Of a stretch of 36,165 bases of DNA, positions 29,720 to 36,130 are shown piece after piece (the first letter of the stretch is position 1; every line of letters starts with the position of its first letter). The notes beneath the pieces were generated by a model, which saw nothing but the letters and a program-made list of their open reading frames with translations, made no database searches and was not told where the DNA came from. This DNA comes from Amycolatopsis thailandensis (GTDB lineage: Bacteria > Actinomycetota > Actinomycetes > Mycobacteriales > Pseudonocardiaceae), in the NCBI RefSeq assembly GCF_002234405.1, contig NZ_NMQT01000031.1, positions 1 through 36,165 of the forward strand. The letters are read 5' to 3'. The position numbers and the translations under genes are program-made.

Positions 29720-30078
29720 GAGGGTCTCCGGTCCTGTGCTCGGCGCACCGAGAGCAGGTGCTCGTCGGCGGCCCCGCGTGTGGGGCACCGCCTGAAGGAC
29801 CGGAGCCCGCAGAAAGGCCCGTGACCTCAGGCTCGGCCGTGCGGGGTGGGATCGCCGGAGGCGACCGAGCGCAGCGAGGCCTGTCTCCCCCGGGCGGCGC
29901 GGGCATGGAAGGTTGCGGGCACGGCGCGGGCTCCGGTCATCCTGGGCGTGCCCCTATTCGCGGTGGTGCCGGTCATGGCGCGGCGACAAAGCCGACTCGG
30001 TGACAGGGCGACAGGTCGCAGAGCGGCCTACGGCCGGGGGACGGTGCCGGGAGAAGCTGGAGGCGGTGCTCCTGTGCG
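29720..30078. other. Gene-poor spacer with type I core
   Basis: It contains the type I core at 29841-29894. A plus-strand frame (about 29900-30091) reads APVILGVPLFAVVPVMARRQ, a membrane-helix-like stretch, but has no start outside the palindrome and only moderate G/C at third positions. I cannot call it a gene. Confidence 0.4.
29841..29894. repeat. Type I palindrome core (copy 6)
   Basis: GCGGGGTGGGA (29841-29851) pairs with TCTCCCCCGGG (from 29884). The core stem-loops are TCGCC-GGA-GGCGA (29852-29864) and CGAGC-GCAGCGAG-GCCTG (29866-29883), the second slightly imperfect. It lies upstream of the gene starting at 29719. Confidence 0.78.
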
Positions 30079-30351
30079 CTACCGGCGATGAACCGGGTGT
30101 TCACGCCCGTCGACCCACACGCTCCAGGAGTCCGAGTCCACGGGCGAGGTCAAGACCCATCCCCCGGCGGCAATGACGTCTGCCACCGTCGCACGGACCA
30201 CCCCTGGCCCGTACGCCTCGACCACCCGGTCGTCGTCGGCGCTGTCGAGGATGTGCGCGCATTTGGTGGTGTAGTCGAGGCGGACCCGGTACTGGCCACG
30301 GCCGGCACCGCCTCTCGTGCTTCCCGTGTCCCTCTGGCGTTGGGCTGCCAT
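30079..30351 (-). CDS. Small orphan protein (90 aa)
   Basis: The ATG at 30351 follows GGGGAG. A basic N-terminus (MAAQRQRDTGSTRGG) leads into a beta-rich fold: QYRVRLDYTTKCAHILDSAD, then GPGVVRATVADVIAAGGW and SWSVWVDGREH. The DYTTKCAHI stretch suggests a small beta-alpha domain. No membrane helix. No family is recognised. A very long inverted repeat (30375-30508) lies directly upstream of its start. Function unknown. Confidence 0.75.
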   Translation of the reverse strand: MAAQRQRDTGSTRGGAGRGQYRVRLDYTTKCAHILDSADDDRVVEAYGPGVVRATVADVIAAGGWVLTSPVDSDSWSVWVDGREHPVHRR

Positions 30352-30374
30352 CTGTTCTCCCCGAAGGCCGGTGG

Positions 30375-30508
30375 CTCCGTTGTGGACAGACGGACCAGCG
30401 GGCCGTGCCGGTCCGCGCAGCGTGACCACGGACGCGTTCGCGACGCGAAGGTGTCCGAGGTTGCGCGGACCGGCACGGTCTGCTGGTCTGGCGTCGTCCA
30501 CAACGGAG
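30375..30508. repeat. Long multi-arm inverted repeat
   Basis: CTCCGTTGTGGAC (30375-30387) pairs perfectly with GTCCACAACGGAG (30496-30508). GCCGTGCCGGTCCGCGCA (30402-30419) pairs with 30462-30479 with one G-T pair. GGACCAGC/GCTGGTCT lies between them. The centre has GGACGCGTTCG and GACGCGAAGG. The fold covers about 135 bp, making it one of the largest in the window. Confidence 0.85.
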
Positions 30509-30653
30509 TCACCGGTCCCAAGGACAGGCAGGGCTCGGCCGGAGTCACCGTGCGACGTGTGGCCGATTCGAGGTCACCGGTCAGACGGGGAAGGTGGCGG
30601 CGGTGTGTACGGCCGCACCAGGACCGCACACACCTCACCTCGGGGAGAGCTGT

Positions 30654-31028
30654 CTACTGTTCGATCAGTTCCCAAGCCCAGGCTTTGCCGAGGATGCAGT
30701 ACCGGCCGTTCGTGGCGGGCCTGATGCGCTCGGGAACGTAGCCGGGGTCGCCCGCCTTCTCCGTTTCGGTGACGACCAGGGTGTCACCGTCCCACTCTGC
30801 TCGTGCGGTGGCTTTCGTCCCCGCCGAGTTGATGTGGGCGGCGACCAGTTTCGCGATCTCGTAGCGGAATTGCGGGACGGCGGCGCTGTTCCACGTTTCG
30901 TCGACGATTGCTGGGAAGATCGGCCCGTCAGCCGGGCCGGGAAACCGCACCAGGACCTCCCCGGCTTGCGGCCTGCGCATGATCCGGTGACGGTTCAGGG
31001 CGGTCTTGATCAAGTCGTCGCGCTTCAT
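30654..31028 (-). CDS. Member of a three-copy orphan family (124 aa)
   Basis: The ATG at 31028 follows GGGAGCCC. The core (FPAIVDETWNSAAVPQFRYE, KLVAAHINSAG, EWDGDTLVVTE, NGRYCILGKAWAWEL) aligns with 11523-11936 and 28765-29391. It is the most divergent copy in the VVxWIN block. The basic N-terminus (MKRDDLIKTALNRHRIMRRP) has no counterpart in the others. No catalytic residues are evident. Function unknown. Confidence 0.83.
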   Translation of the reverse strand: MKRDDLIKTALNRHRIMRRPQAGEVLVRFPGPADGPIFPAIVDETWNSAAVPQFRYEIAKLVAAHINSAGTKATARAEWDGDTLVVTETEKAGDPGYVPERIRPATNGRYCILGKAWAWELIEQ

Positions 31029-31119
31029 AAGGGCTCCCGTGGATGGGGTGTGCGGGCGATGCGGCCGTCAGCGGTGACGGGGTGACGCAGCCGGAAGGCA
31101 GCGCCACCCCGGAAGTTGG

Positions 31120-31434
31120 TCAGTTCTCGACGCGCGTGCGCGACCAGCGGGTGACCTTGTTCCTCTCCGCGTGGGTGCGCTGGGCGGCCTTGTCGTGGTC
31201 GTCCTGGAGCGCTCGGAGGAGACCGCCGGGGATGTGGGCGTGACTCTCCACCTTCGCGATGGCCTCGGTGGCGCTGGTGATCTCGCGGGGCTTGGTGTGG
31301 CCCACCCAGACGGTCGGCCGGATGTTGCTGCTGTGGCTGACCTTCACGAAGAAGGTACTGAGCAGGTCGTCGTATCCGACGACGACGCTGTCGGCGTTGG
31401 CCAGGTCGCTGGGGGTCAGGTAGTGCATGGTCAC
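31120..31434 (-). CDS. Small orphan protein (104 aa)
   Basis: The GTG at 31434 (MTMHYLTPSDLANADSVVVG) is preceded by GGGAGG, which overlaps the base of the palindrome arm at 31443-31457. The sequence has a strand-helix pattern (VVVGYDDLLSTFFVKVSHSS, TVWVGHTKPREITSATEAIA, LLRALQDDHDKAAQRTHAER). The Arg/Lys/His-rich C-terminus could bind nucleic acid. A second ATG at 31428 is possible. Function unknown. Confidence 0.75.
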   Translation of the reverse strand: MTMHYLTPSDLANADSVVVGYDDLLSTFFVKVSHSSNIRPTVWVGHTKPREITSATEAIAKVESHAHIPGGLLRALQDDHDKAAQRTHAERNKVTRWSRTRVEN

Positions 31435-31442
31435 AGGGAGCC

Positions 31443-31667
31443 TCCCGGGGCTGCGGATGGTGAGCTGACGAGCTGCGGTTCAGCACGCCGGCGGGGGCCC
31501 GCAGGGCGGACGGCCGGGAGCGTTCGTCCGTCCGGGTGGGATCGCCGCAGGCGACCGAGCGCAGCGAGGCTCGTCTCACCCGGACGGACCGGATGCGCCT
31601 GGTCGGCTGTGAAACCCCCGGCGGTGTGCTGGCCTGGGTTCGTGAGCGCACTTCCGCAGCCCCGGGA
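31443..31667. repeat. Type I nested palindrome, fullest copy (copy 7)
   Basis: Three nested arms: TCCCGGGGCTGCGGA (31443-31457) exactly paired with 31653-31667; CAGCACGCCGGCGGGGG (31481-31497) with 31615-31631 (one mismatch and one G-T); GTCCGTCCGGGTGGGA (31526-31541) with 31574-31589. The core is TCGCC-GCA-GGCGA (31542-31554), C, and CGAGC-GCAGCGAG-GCTCG (31556-31573), giving a Y-shaped fold. It lies just upstream of the gene starting at 31434, whose ribosome binding site touches the outer arm. Confidence 0.92.
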
Positions 31668-31742
31668 CGCGCACTAGACAGGAATGCGTCCCGCTCCCCC
31701 TTTCCCTGCGCCAGAACGGTTCTCGGGGGCCGCCGCTGGCTA

Positions 31743-32492
31743 TCAGGCAGGCGCGTCCGGTTCAGCTGCGCTGGCCCGTTGCCGTAGCTCGGCCAGCGGC
31801 AGCGGGCGCACTACACCGTTGCGCCGCTGCTTGAGGATCGCGACATCACCGAACTCGGCGCGGAACTGCTCTTCTTTCCGCTCGTAGTCGGCGAACCGTT
31901 CGGGGTGCTGTTCCAGCAGGCGCAGCCAGTGAGCCTGGCCGCCACGGACACAGCAGCCACCACAGTTCGCGTGGCTAAAGCCCTGCTGATAAGCCGCCGG
32001 CGGGATCAGGCCGAGCCCGCGCGCCTCGGCGAGCATCGCGTCTTTCGTCAGACCCGGTTCCGCAGTCAGCGGGAACTCGACCCGCCACGGCGCCCAGCCG
32101 CGGCGGATCCCAGGAATACGATGTGCTTCGGTGGCGTCGACCCCGACGTAGAGGGTCGTGGTGTCGGGATCCGCATTGGCCTCTAGCCAGCGCCGCGCCG
32201 GAACCTGCTTGAGGATCTTCGAGCACGGGGCGATGCGGGCGTTCCCGAGAAACCGGGAGTCCCAATAGACCTCGAACGGAGTCCTGCCGTCGGCCACCCG
32301 AACCAACGGCACGCCGAGCTGCGCCGCCGACGCGGCCAGAAATTCGTACAACGAGGGTTCTTCGATGCGGGTATCAGCGAACAGCAGCACCAGGTCGTCG
32401 ACACCGTGCTGAGCGGCGACGCGCTGGGCGGTGCACCAGCTGCCGATGCCGCCTGAGTATTGGATCACGTGCACGCTGGGTTTGCTCGTCAT
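31743..32492 (-). CDS. PP-loop PAPS reductase-like protein (249 aa)
   Basis: The PP-loop SGGIGSW at residues 13-19 is intact, unlike in the protein at 24280-25485. FADTRIEEPSLYEFL, then APCSKILKQVPARRWLEANA and a later HANCGGCCVRGGQAHW give the Cys residues expected of PAPS reductase-like ATP-alpha-hydrolase proteins of mobile elements. The CSKILKxxP stretch is typical of the phage-encoded group. The expected reaction is activation of a substrate with ATP and transfer of sulfur or a related group. Which substrate is unknown. The ATG at 32492 follows GAAAGG. It is separated from its neighbours by palindromes on both sides. Confidence 0.83.
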   Translation of the reverse strand: MTSKPSVHVIQYSGGIGSWCTAQRVAAQHGVDDLVLLFADTRIEEPSLYEFLAASAAQLGVPLVRVADGRTPFEVYWDSRFLGNARIAPCSKILKQVPARRWLEANADPDTTTLYVGVDATEAHRIPGIRRGWAPWRVEFPLTAEPGLTKDAMLAEARGLGLIPPAAYQQGFSHANCGGCCVRGGQAHWLRLLEQHPERFADYERKEEQFRAEFGDVAILKQRRNGVVRPLPLAELRQRASAAEPDAPA

Positions 32493-32606
32493 CGGCCGAT
32501 CGACCTTTCGTGCAGCCCGCGAACGTGCGAGCGTCGAGAGGCTCCAGGCGCCGACTGCGCGTCCTCGGCGCCTCGCCCCGCCGGTTGGTGGGGCAAGGCG
32601 CGGCCG

Positions 32607-32670
32607 GGACCACCGGTGCGCGGGCGGCCCAGCACGCCGACATCGGGTATCCCCCGCGCGCCGGTGGTCC
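32607..32670. repeat. Inverted repeat with 18-bp arms
   Basis: GGACCACCGGTGCGCGGG (32607-32624) pairs with CCCGCGCGCCGGTGGTCC (32653-32670) with one mismatch. A preceding hairpin GCGCCTCGCCCC/GGGGCAAGGCGC lies near 32568-32600. It sits between the stop at 32705 and the start at 32492. Confidence 0.8.
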
Positions 32671-32675
32671 ACAGT

Positions 32676-32704
32676 GGCGCCGCCCCACTCCGCGGGGTGG
32701 CGCC
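32676..32704 (-). terminator. Terminator of the 32705 gene
   Basis: GGCGCCGCCCC (32676-32686) pairs with GGGGTGGCGCC (32694-32704) with one G-T pair, immediately past the stop at 32705. Confidence 0.8.
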
Positions 32705-33406
32705 TTACCGGTCGGTGTCGTGTCTTCGGTAGACGCCGGTGCCCCAGAGGCGGCAGGTTGTGTTCAGCGGCTCCCAGGGGTTCGCTCGGTGAAATCCGGA
32801 CGCGGCAAGGGCCTCGTCGGCCGCGAGGTGGTCGCCGAGGTTGCCGTCATCGTCGACCGTCGTGGTGCAGCGGGCCGGAACCTCGATGTCAGATCCGTCC
32901 ACGTCGGTTCCCAGTACGGTGACCTCGCCCGTCGCCGGCGTCCAGCGTGCAGTGCACGGTTCGGGTTCGCGTACGGCGCCGGCGGGCATCGCCGCGATGG
33001 CCGTGGACCACGGGATCCCGAGAGCGGCGAGACGCTGATCTGGTGGCAGCGCGTCCAGTGCGAGGACCGTGGCGGCGGTGAAGACCGGCTCGCCGTCGTG
33101 GTTGGTCTCCGACTCGAACTGGCCAAGGCCGGGTACATGGCGGGTGTGGGAGCCGGGCCATTCGTCGGTCGGCGACTGGCAGATGGTGAAGGCCATCTCG
33201 GGTGCGGCGGTGATCAACTGCTCCGTCAGCGCGGCTACTTCGATCGAGGAGATCGGGTCGAGTTCGTAGGGGCGTCCGAGATCGAGCGTCCGGCGTGTGA
33301 CGCCGTTCCGGTCTATCCACTCGCGATCCTCGAGGATCGTGGCGATCGCTCGGATTCGCTGGGGTGGGCAGTGGTGAATCGTCAAGTCCGCGGCGACGTC
33401 GCTCAT
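32705..33406 (-). CDS. Orphan protein with a decayed paralogue (233 aa)
   Basis: The start is the ATG at 33406 (MSDVAADLTIHHCPPQRIRA), with GAGGAG upstream. EWIDRNGVTRRTLDLGRPYE begins the part shared with the remnant at 10165-10464, which ends with ETNHDGEPVF. A central region (LTEQLITAAPEMAFTICQSP, then FESETNHDG) and a C-terminal half with EPCTARWTPATGEVTVLGTD follow. The C-terminal GEVTVLGTDVDGSDIEVPAR stretch looks beta-rich. No catalytic motif or membrane helix. Function unknown. The frameshifted relative shows that the family is being lost or reshuffled in this region. Confidence 0.82.
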   Translation of the reverse strand: MSDVAADLTIHHCPPQRIRAIATILEDREWIDRNGVTRRTLDLGRPYELDPISSIEVAALTEQLITAAPEMAFTICQSPTDEWPGSHTRHVPGLGQFESETNHDGEPVFTAATVLALDALPPDQRLAALGIPWSTAIAAMPAGAVREPEPCTARWTPATGEVTVLGTDVDGSDIEVPARCTTTVDDDGNLGDHLAADEALAASGFHRANPWEPLNTTCRLWGTGVYRRHDTDR

Positions 33407-33526
33407 GGGTGCGCTCTCCTCAAGCTGTGATGTGCCTGGCTGGCCAGGCTGTGGATCGGGCCAGAACGTGATCGGCGCGCAGAGCACGCCGGAGGTGGTG
33501 AGAAGGTGATGCGGTGAGCCCGGCAC

Positions 33527-33715
33527 GGCCGGGCGAGAGCGTCACCGTGAGACCGGCGGCGGCGATGAACCCCGAGAAGACTTCGTCCTCAGCCGACGCA
33601 GGGCGGGGCACGTCCGAGCGCAGCGAGGCGGGTCTCCCCTGCGTCGGCTGTGTGACGGCTCCCCGAGGAGAACGCCGCGCCGGGCTAGGCTGTGACGCCC
33701 GCCCCTCGGGCCGGA
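33527..33715. repeat. Type I nested palindrome (copy 8, long form)
   Basis: Core CCGAGCGCAGCGAGGCGGG at 33614-33632, with CAGCCGACGCAGGG on one side and CCCTGCGTCGGCTG on the other. GTGAGACCGGCG (33547-33558) and CTAGGCTGTGACGCC (33685-33699) match copy 4 at 11154-11330 in the same order and spacing, while the stem sequences between them differ. It lies between the stop at 33756 and the start at 33406. Confidence 0.87.
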
Positions 33716-33755
33716 GAGGCGGGCGTACATCAGGCCGTTCGCCGCGGAGCGCGGG

Positions 33756-33980
33756 TCAGGAGCGGGTGGAGAGCTTCGCGACCGCTTGCTCGATGAACTC
33801 CAGTTGCGTAAAGGGCGCGTTCCGGCTGAGCGTCTTGGTGAGCTCGCCCTGGATGAACGCGGGCGACGGGTTCACCGTGCGGAAGTTGTCGATCATCCTG
33901 ACCGCGCTGACCACGTCCTTCGCACGTCGGCCTGGCGCAAGGTGGTGAAGCTGCTTTGCTACGAACTCGGCTTTGTCCAT
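33756..33980 (-). CDS. Small helical protein, paralogue of 29498-29719 (74 aa)
   Basis: MDKAEFVAKQLHHLAPGRRA, VVSAVRMIDNFRTVNPSPA, ELTKTLSRN and a final TQLEFIEQAVAKLSTRS match the 29498-29719 protein position by position over most of their length. The fold is probably four short helices. The ATG at 33980 follows GGGAGC. Type I palindromes flank both sides of this gene. Function unknown. Retention of two copies with conserved spacing suggests selection rather than chance duplication (inference). Confidence 0.78.
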   Translation of the reverse strand: MDKAEFVAKQLHHLAPGRRAKDVVSAVRMIDNFRTVNPSPAFIQGELTKTLSRNAPFTQLEFIEQAVAKLSTRS

Positions 33981-34097
33981 GTCTGGCTCCCGGTCGATGT
34001 CCTCGGCCAGCTGTGAGCTGGCGGCGCGGCTTCCCCTGCTGTTTGGGGGCGGTACGAGCCAGACCGGTGGTCGTGGACCGGCCGGGGTGCTGTGCTC

Positions 34098-34164
34098 GGC
34101 TGTCCGGGTGGGATCGCGCGGTAGCGCGACCGAGCGCAGCGAGGCTCGTCTCACCCGGACAGCC
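34098..34164. repeat. Type I palindrome (copy 9), textbook Y-shaped fold
   Basis: Stem GGCTGTCCGGGTGGGA (34098-34113) with TCTCACCCGGACAGCC (34149-34164), one G-T pair. Between them, without spare bases except one C, are TCGCGC-GGTA-GCGCGA (34114-34129) and CGAGC-GCAGCGAG-GCTCG (34131-34148). The architecture equals copy 7 but the stem and first hairpin sequences differ. Confidence 0.92.
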
Positions 34165-34653
34165 GGGTGAAAGGACTTCGGGCGCAGCTACGGGCACCGG
34201 TTAGCGTCGGTCAGCCCTCAACACGCGGGGACCGCACTGCCTTGGCCGGGCCACTCGGCGCCACACGGTCACGGGCTACTCCCCCGCGGCGGCCGACGAT
34301 GGAAGAGTGGGCGGGCTATGCGAGGTGGACGCACTACCTCGGCCGGCTGGCGCTTCCTCGGCGGATCACGCACCTACGAGGACTGGCTCAGCGGGCTTTC
34401 ACCAAGCTCAGAAGCCTTTCCGCTTCGCACGCCGTCTGAATCTGCCGGAACCAGGTCGGTGTTCTCCCGGGCTGCCGCGAGGACACCGCGCGTTCGTTCC
34501 ACGAGGCTGGTGGATCGACCTCACCGCCCAATGCGAAGGTGACGATGTTCCGGTTGTCGCCCGCGCGAGAGCTACCCGCGACGTAGCCGAACAGCACCAT
34601 CGCCACAGTGATGGCGGCAGCGTCGCATTCCGCCGGCCTGCTGAGGAGCTGGG
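34165..34653. other. 490-bp gene-poor spacer
   Basis: No confident gene. A minus-strand frame at 34388-34606 and short plus-strand frames at 34302-34439 are open and partly G/C-biased, but neither has a ribosome binding site. No strong hairpin apart from the element at its left edge. Confidence 0.45.
34388..34606 (-). CDS. Possible small protein (72 aa), weak
   Basis: MAMVLFGYVAGSSRAGDNRN, then VTFALGGEVDPPASW and a final TACEAERLLSLVKAR. The frame is open further upstream through AECDAAAITVAMVLF, so it may be the 3' part of an older gene. There is no ribosome binding site. The N-terminal hydrophobic segment could be a membrane helix. Evidence is marginal. Confidence 0.3.
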   Translation of the reverse strand: MAMVLFGYVAGSSRAGDNRNIVTFALGGEVDPPASWNERAVSSRQPGRTPTWFRQIQTACEAERLLSLVKAR

Positions 34654-34893
34654 CTATCCAAGGCCAGCTCCGTCCGGGTCCGAGACGTAGGCAGCGACGT
34701 CTGACCAGAGGATCGTTTCACCGTTCACGTCGTCCGGCTGCACGTCGGCCCAGCGACCGGACGAATCGCGGTAGAGCGTGCACACGTGATCACCGGCTTC
34801 GGTGAAGACGTCCACCCGGTCCGCGCTGCGTTCGTCGTAAGCCGCGGAGTCACCATCGACCTCGGCCCACCAGCGCATGACAAGATCACTCAC
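34654..34893 (-). CDS. Small acidic orphan protein (79 aa)
   Basis: The GTG at 34893 (MSDLVMRWWAEVDGDSAAYD) follows GGGAGCAACAA. The sequence reads RVDVFTEAGDHVCTLYRDSS and WADVQPDDVNGETILWSDVA, then ends YVSDPDGAGLG. It is acidic, mostly beta-strand, and has a single cysteine. No family is recognised. Two hairpins (34931-34994) lie between it and the next gene upstream. Function unknown. Confidence 0.75.
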   Translation of the reverse strand: MSDLVMRWWAEVDGDSAAYDERSADRVDVFTEAGDHVCTLYRDSSGRWADVQPDDVNGETILWSDVAAYVSDPDGAGLG

Positions 34894-34930
34894 TTGTTGC
34901 TCCCTGTCGGTGTTCCGGAAAGGATTCCGA

Positions 34931-34994
34931 GCGATCGTCCGAAATGGACGATCGCGTGTGGTGGTCTCGTCTCCGCTAGCTGGGAGACGAGACC
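34931..34994 (-). terminator. Tandem hairpins after the 35006 gene
   Basis: GCGATCGTCC (34931-34940) pairs exactly with 34946-34955, and GGTCTCGTCTCC (34963-34974) pairs exactly with 34983-34994. Both lie within 75 bp downstream of the stop at 35006. Confidence 0.78.
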
Positions 34995-35005
34995 AGGTGA
35001 CGGGA

Positions 35006-35254
35006 TTAGCCCGCCGGGGTAGCCACCGGATCGGTGTCCGGGTGGACTATGTCGCAGTCGAGAACGCCAGTCCGGACGACGCGGCGGATCTGCGCAGGGC
35101 CGTGGAAGATGTTGGTGCAGGTCTCCTGCATGTCGCAGTCGACGATCTCCCCGACCTCGATCTCGTGCCCGTTGTACTCCAGGATGCAGCCGCACCCCAG
35201 CTCGGCGAAGGTGATCGGGCGGGGATTCAGGATTAGACCGTCGAGGGTGATCAT
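35006..35254 (-). CDS. Small Cys-containing orphan protein (82 aa)
   Basis: The ATG at 35254 follows AAGGAG. MITLDGLILNPRPITFAELG, then CGCILEYNGHEIEVG, VDCDMQETCTNIFHG and VLDCDIVHP. Five cysteines, two of them as CGC and two in CDMQETC, suggest a metal site or disulfides. The first 45 residues recall a small beta-barrel. Function unknown. A type II palindrome lies directly upstream (35306-35383). Confidence 0.76.
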   Translation of the reverse strand: MITLDGLILNPRPITFAELGCGCILEYNGHEIEVGEIVDCDMQETCTNIFHGPAQIRRVVRTGVLDCDIVHPDTDPVATPAG

Positions 35255-35305
35255 CGTGTGCTCCTTGCAGGTCGGTGCTGGGTGGACTGCCGCAAGGCCT
35301 GCGGG

Positions 35306-35383
35306 CCGGGCGGGGGCAGGCAGGGGTGGCCGCGTGCGGCCATCGCGCAGCGACGCGAAGCGCCTTTGCGTGCCCCCGCCCGG
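35306..35383. repeat. Type II-like palindrome (copy 4), cloverleaf form
   Basis: Stem CCGGGCGGGGGCA (35306-35318) with TGCCCCCGCCCGG (35371-35383). Inside are three hairpins: GGCCGC-GT-GCGGCC (35328-35341), TCGC-GCA-GCGA (35343-35353) and CGC-GAA-GCG (35354-35362). It adds an extra arm to the two-loop plan of the other copies. Confidence 0.85.
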
Positions 35384-35772
35384 GCTGCTGTCCTCTGGAA
35401 GTCCTCGCAGGCTCGATCTGCCAGAGGGAGATGATTGCCGTCGCCGGTCCGCCAATCTGCATCAGGTCATGACCGTCGTGCAGAGACTAGGAGCGTTAGC
35501 GCACGATGCGAGAGGAGGATCGGATCGGGGCGTTAGCAAAGCGCCGCCGTGCCGGCACCTTCATTGTGAAGCGCGGGCGGGCAGTAGTGACCGTAGGTTC
35601 CGGACGTGTCCGCGAGATCGCGTGTGGTCTCGATGTCGTGAGCCCCGCGTCGACACGGACTGCCGCCGCCTGAGGGAGTGGGCGAAGCCGCGGATCGGAG
35701 TCGGCCGGCGAGGCCAGCGCGTCGACCACGCAAGGTGCAGGCCGCGGCCGACACCAGGCTGGGTGTGCGAGG
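35384..35772. other. Gene-poor spacer with a short plus-strand frame
   Basis: No confident gene. Lower GC than elsewhere, with two copies of GCGTTAGC near 35494 and 35531. A plus-strand frame at 35506-35673 is listed separately. Confidence 0.4.
35506..35673 (+). CDS. Possible 55-residue basic protein, weak
   Basis: An ATG at 35506 opens MREEDRIGALAKRRRAGTFI, then VKRGRAVVTVGSGRVREIA and a short tail. The pattern (basic helix then strand) is protein-like. TAGGAG lies 12 nt upstream, farther than usual. Third-position GC is only moderate, below the neighbouring genes. It is on the opposite strand from its neighbours. Confidence 0.3.
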   Translation: MREEDRIGALAKRRRAGTFIVKRGRAVVTVGSGRVREIACGLDVVSPASTRTAAA

Positions 35773-35816
35773 TGATGTGGTGCCGTCCCTGCCGGGCCCG
35801 GGACGGCACCACATCA
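35773..35816 (-). terminator. Perfect 17-bp terminator of the last gene
   Basis: TGATGTGGTGCCGTCCC (35773-35789) pairs exactly with GGGACGGCACCACATCA (35800-35816), ending 4 nt from the stop at 35821. Confidence 0.85.
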
Positions 35817-35820
35817 GTGG

Positions 35821-36084
35821 CTACTTGCGACGGTCGCTCGCGGCGCCCTTCAGCTCCAAGACGATCTTCATCACCGAGCCTGCGGCCTTCTCGATATCCT
35901 TCAGCGCGTCCGACGCGGCCGACTTGATCCGTTCCTTCCGCTCCCTCTCGGACTTCCCGAGCGCCTTCGACGCATGCCCCACGGGCACATTGATGTGTGC
36001 CTTGGCGTCGCCCAAGCCGTCGAGCGCCTTCTTGACGGTCGCGGCGAGAGCGTCGAAATTGGAGGCTTCTTCGGAGTTCGCCAT
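35821..36084 (-). CDS. Small helical protein (87 aa)
   Basis: The ATG at 36084 (MANSEEASNFDALAATVKKA) follows AAAGGAA. The protein is predicted almost entirely helical: LDGLGDAKAHINVPVG, then SKALGKSERERKERIKSAAS and EKAAGSVMKIVLELKGAASD, with a basic C-terminal RRK. Lys/Glu spacing suggests coiled-coil or DNA-associated helices. No membrane segment. Another inverted repeat lies just upstream (36099-36130). Function unknown. Confidence 0.78.
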   Translation of the reverse strand: MANSEEASNFDALAATVKKALDGLGDAKAHINVPVGHASKALGKSERERKERIKSAASDALKDIEKAAGSVMKIVLELKGAASDRRK

Positions 36085-36098
36085 CGCATGTTCCTTTC

Positions 36099-36130
36099 GG
36101 TGTGTCCCGCCCGAGTTGGCGGGGCACACC
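36099..36130. repeat. Inverted repeat at the window edge
   Basis: GGTGTGTCCCGCC (36099-36111) pairs with GGCGGGGCACACC (36118-36130) with one G-T pair and a 6-nt loop, just upstream of the start at 36084. The window ends 35 bp further. Confidence 0.75.

Noticed and set aside
29846..30091. Plus-strand frame with a membrane-helix-like stretch (APVILGVPLFAVVPVMARRQ)
   Set aside because: It has no start outside the type I core, no ribosome binding site, only moderate third-position GC, and lies opposite a spacer of palindromes.
31554..31568. Match to the GACCGAGCGCAGCGAG stretch near ColE1-type origins
   Set aside because: The same short sequence occurs in common Escherichia coli plasmids, but the context here is a folded intergenic repeat in many copies in an actinobacterium. 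Chance or convergent hairpin sequence is more likely.
31443..31667. Integron attC site
   Set aside because: The nested palindromes resemble attC in layout, but the RYYYAAC/GTTRRRY boxes and extrahelical-base pattern are absent and no integrase is present.
34302..34439. Short plus-strand frame MEEWAGYARWTHYLGRLALP
   Set aside because: It looks protein-like at first, but there is no ribosome binding site. It overlaps a minus-strand frame of equal merit and stands alone.
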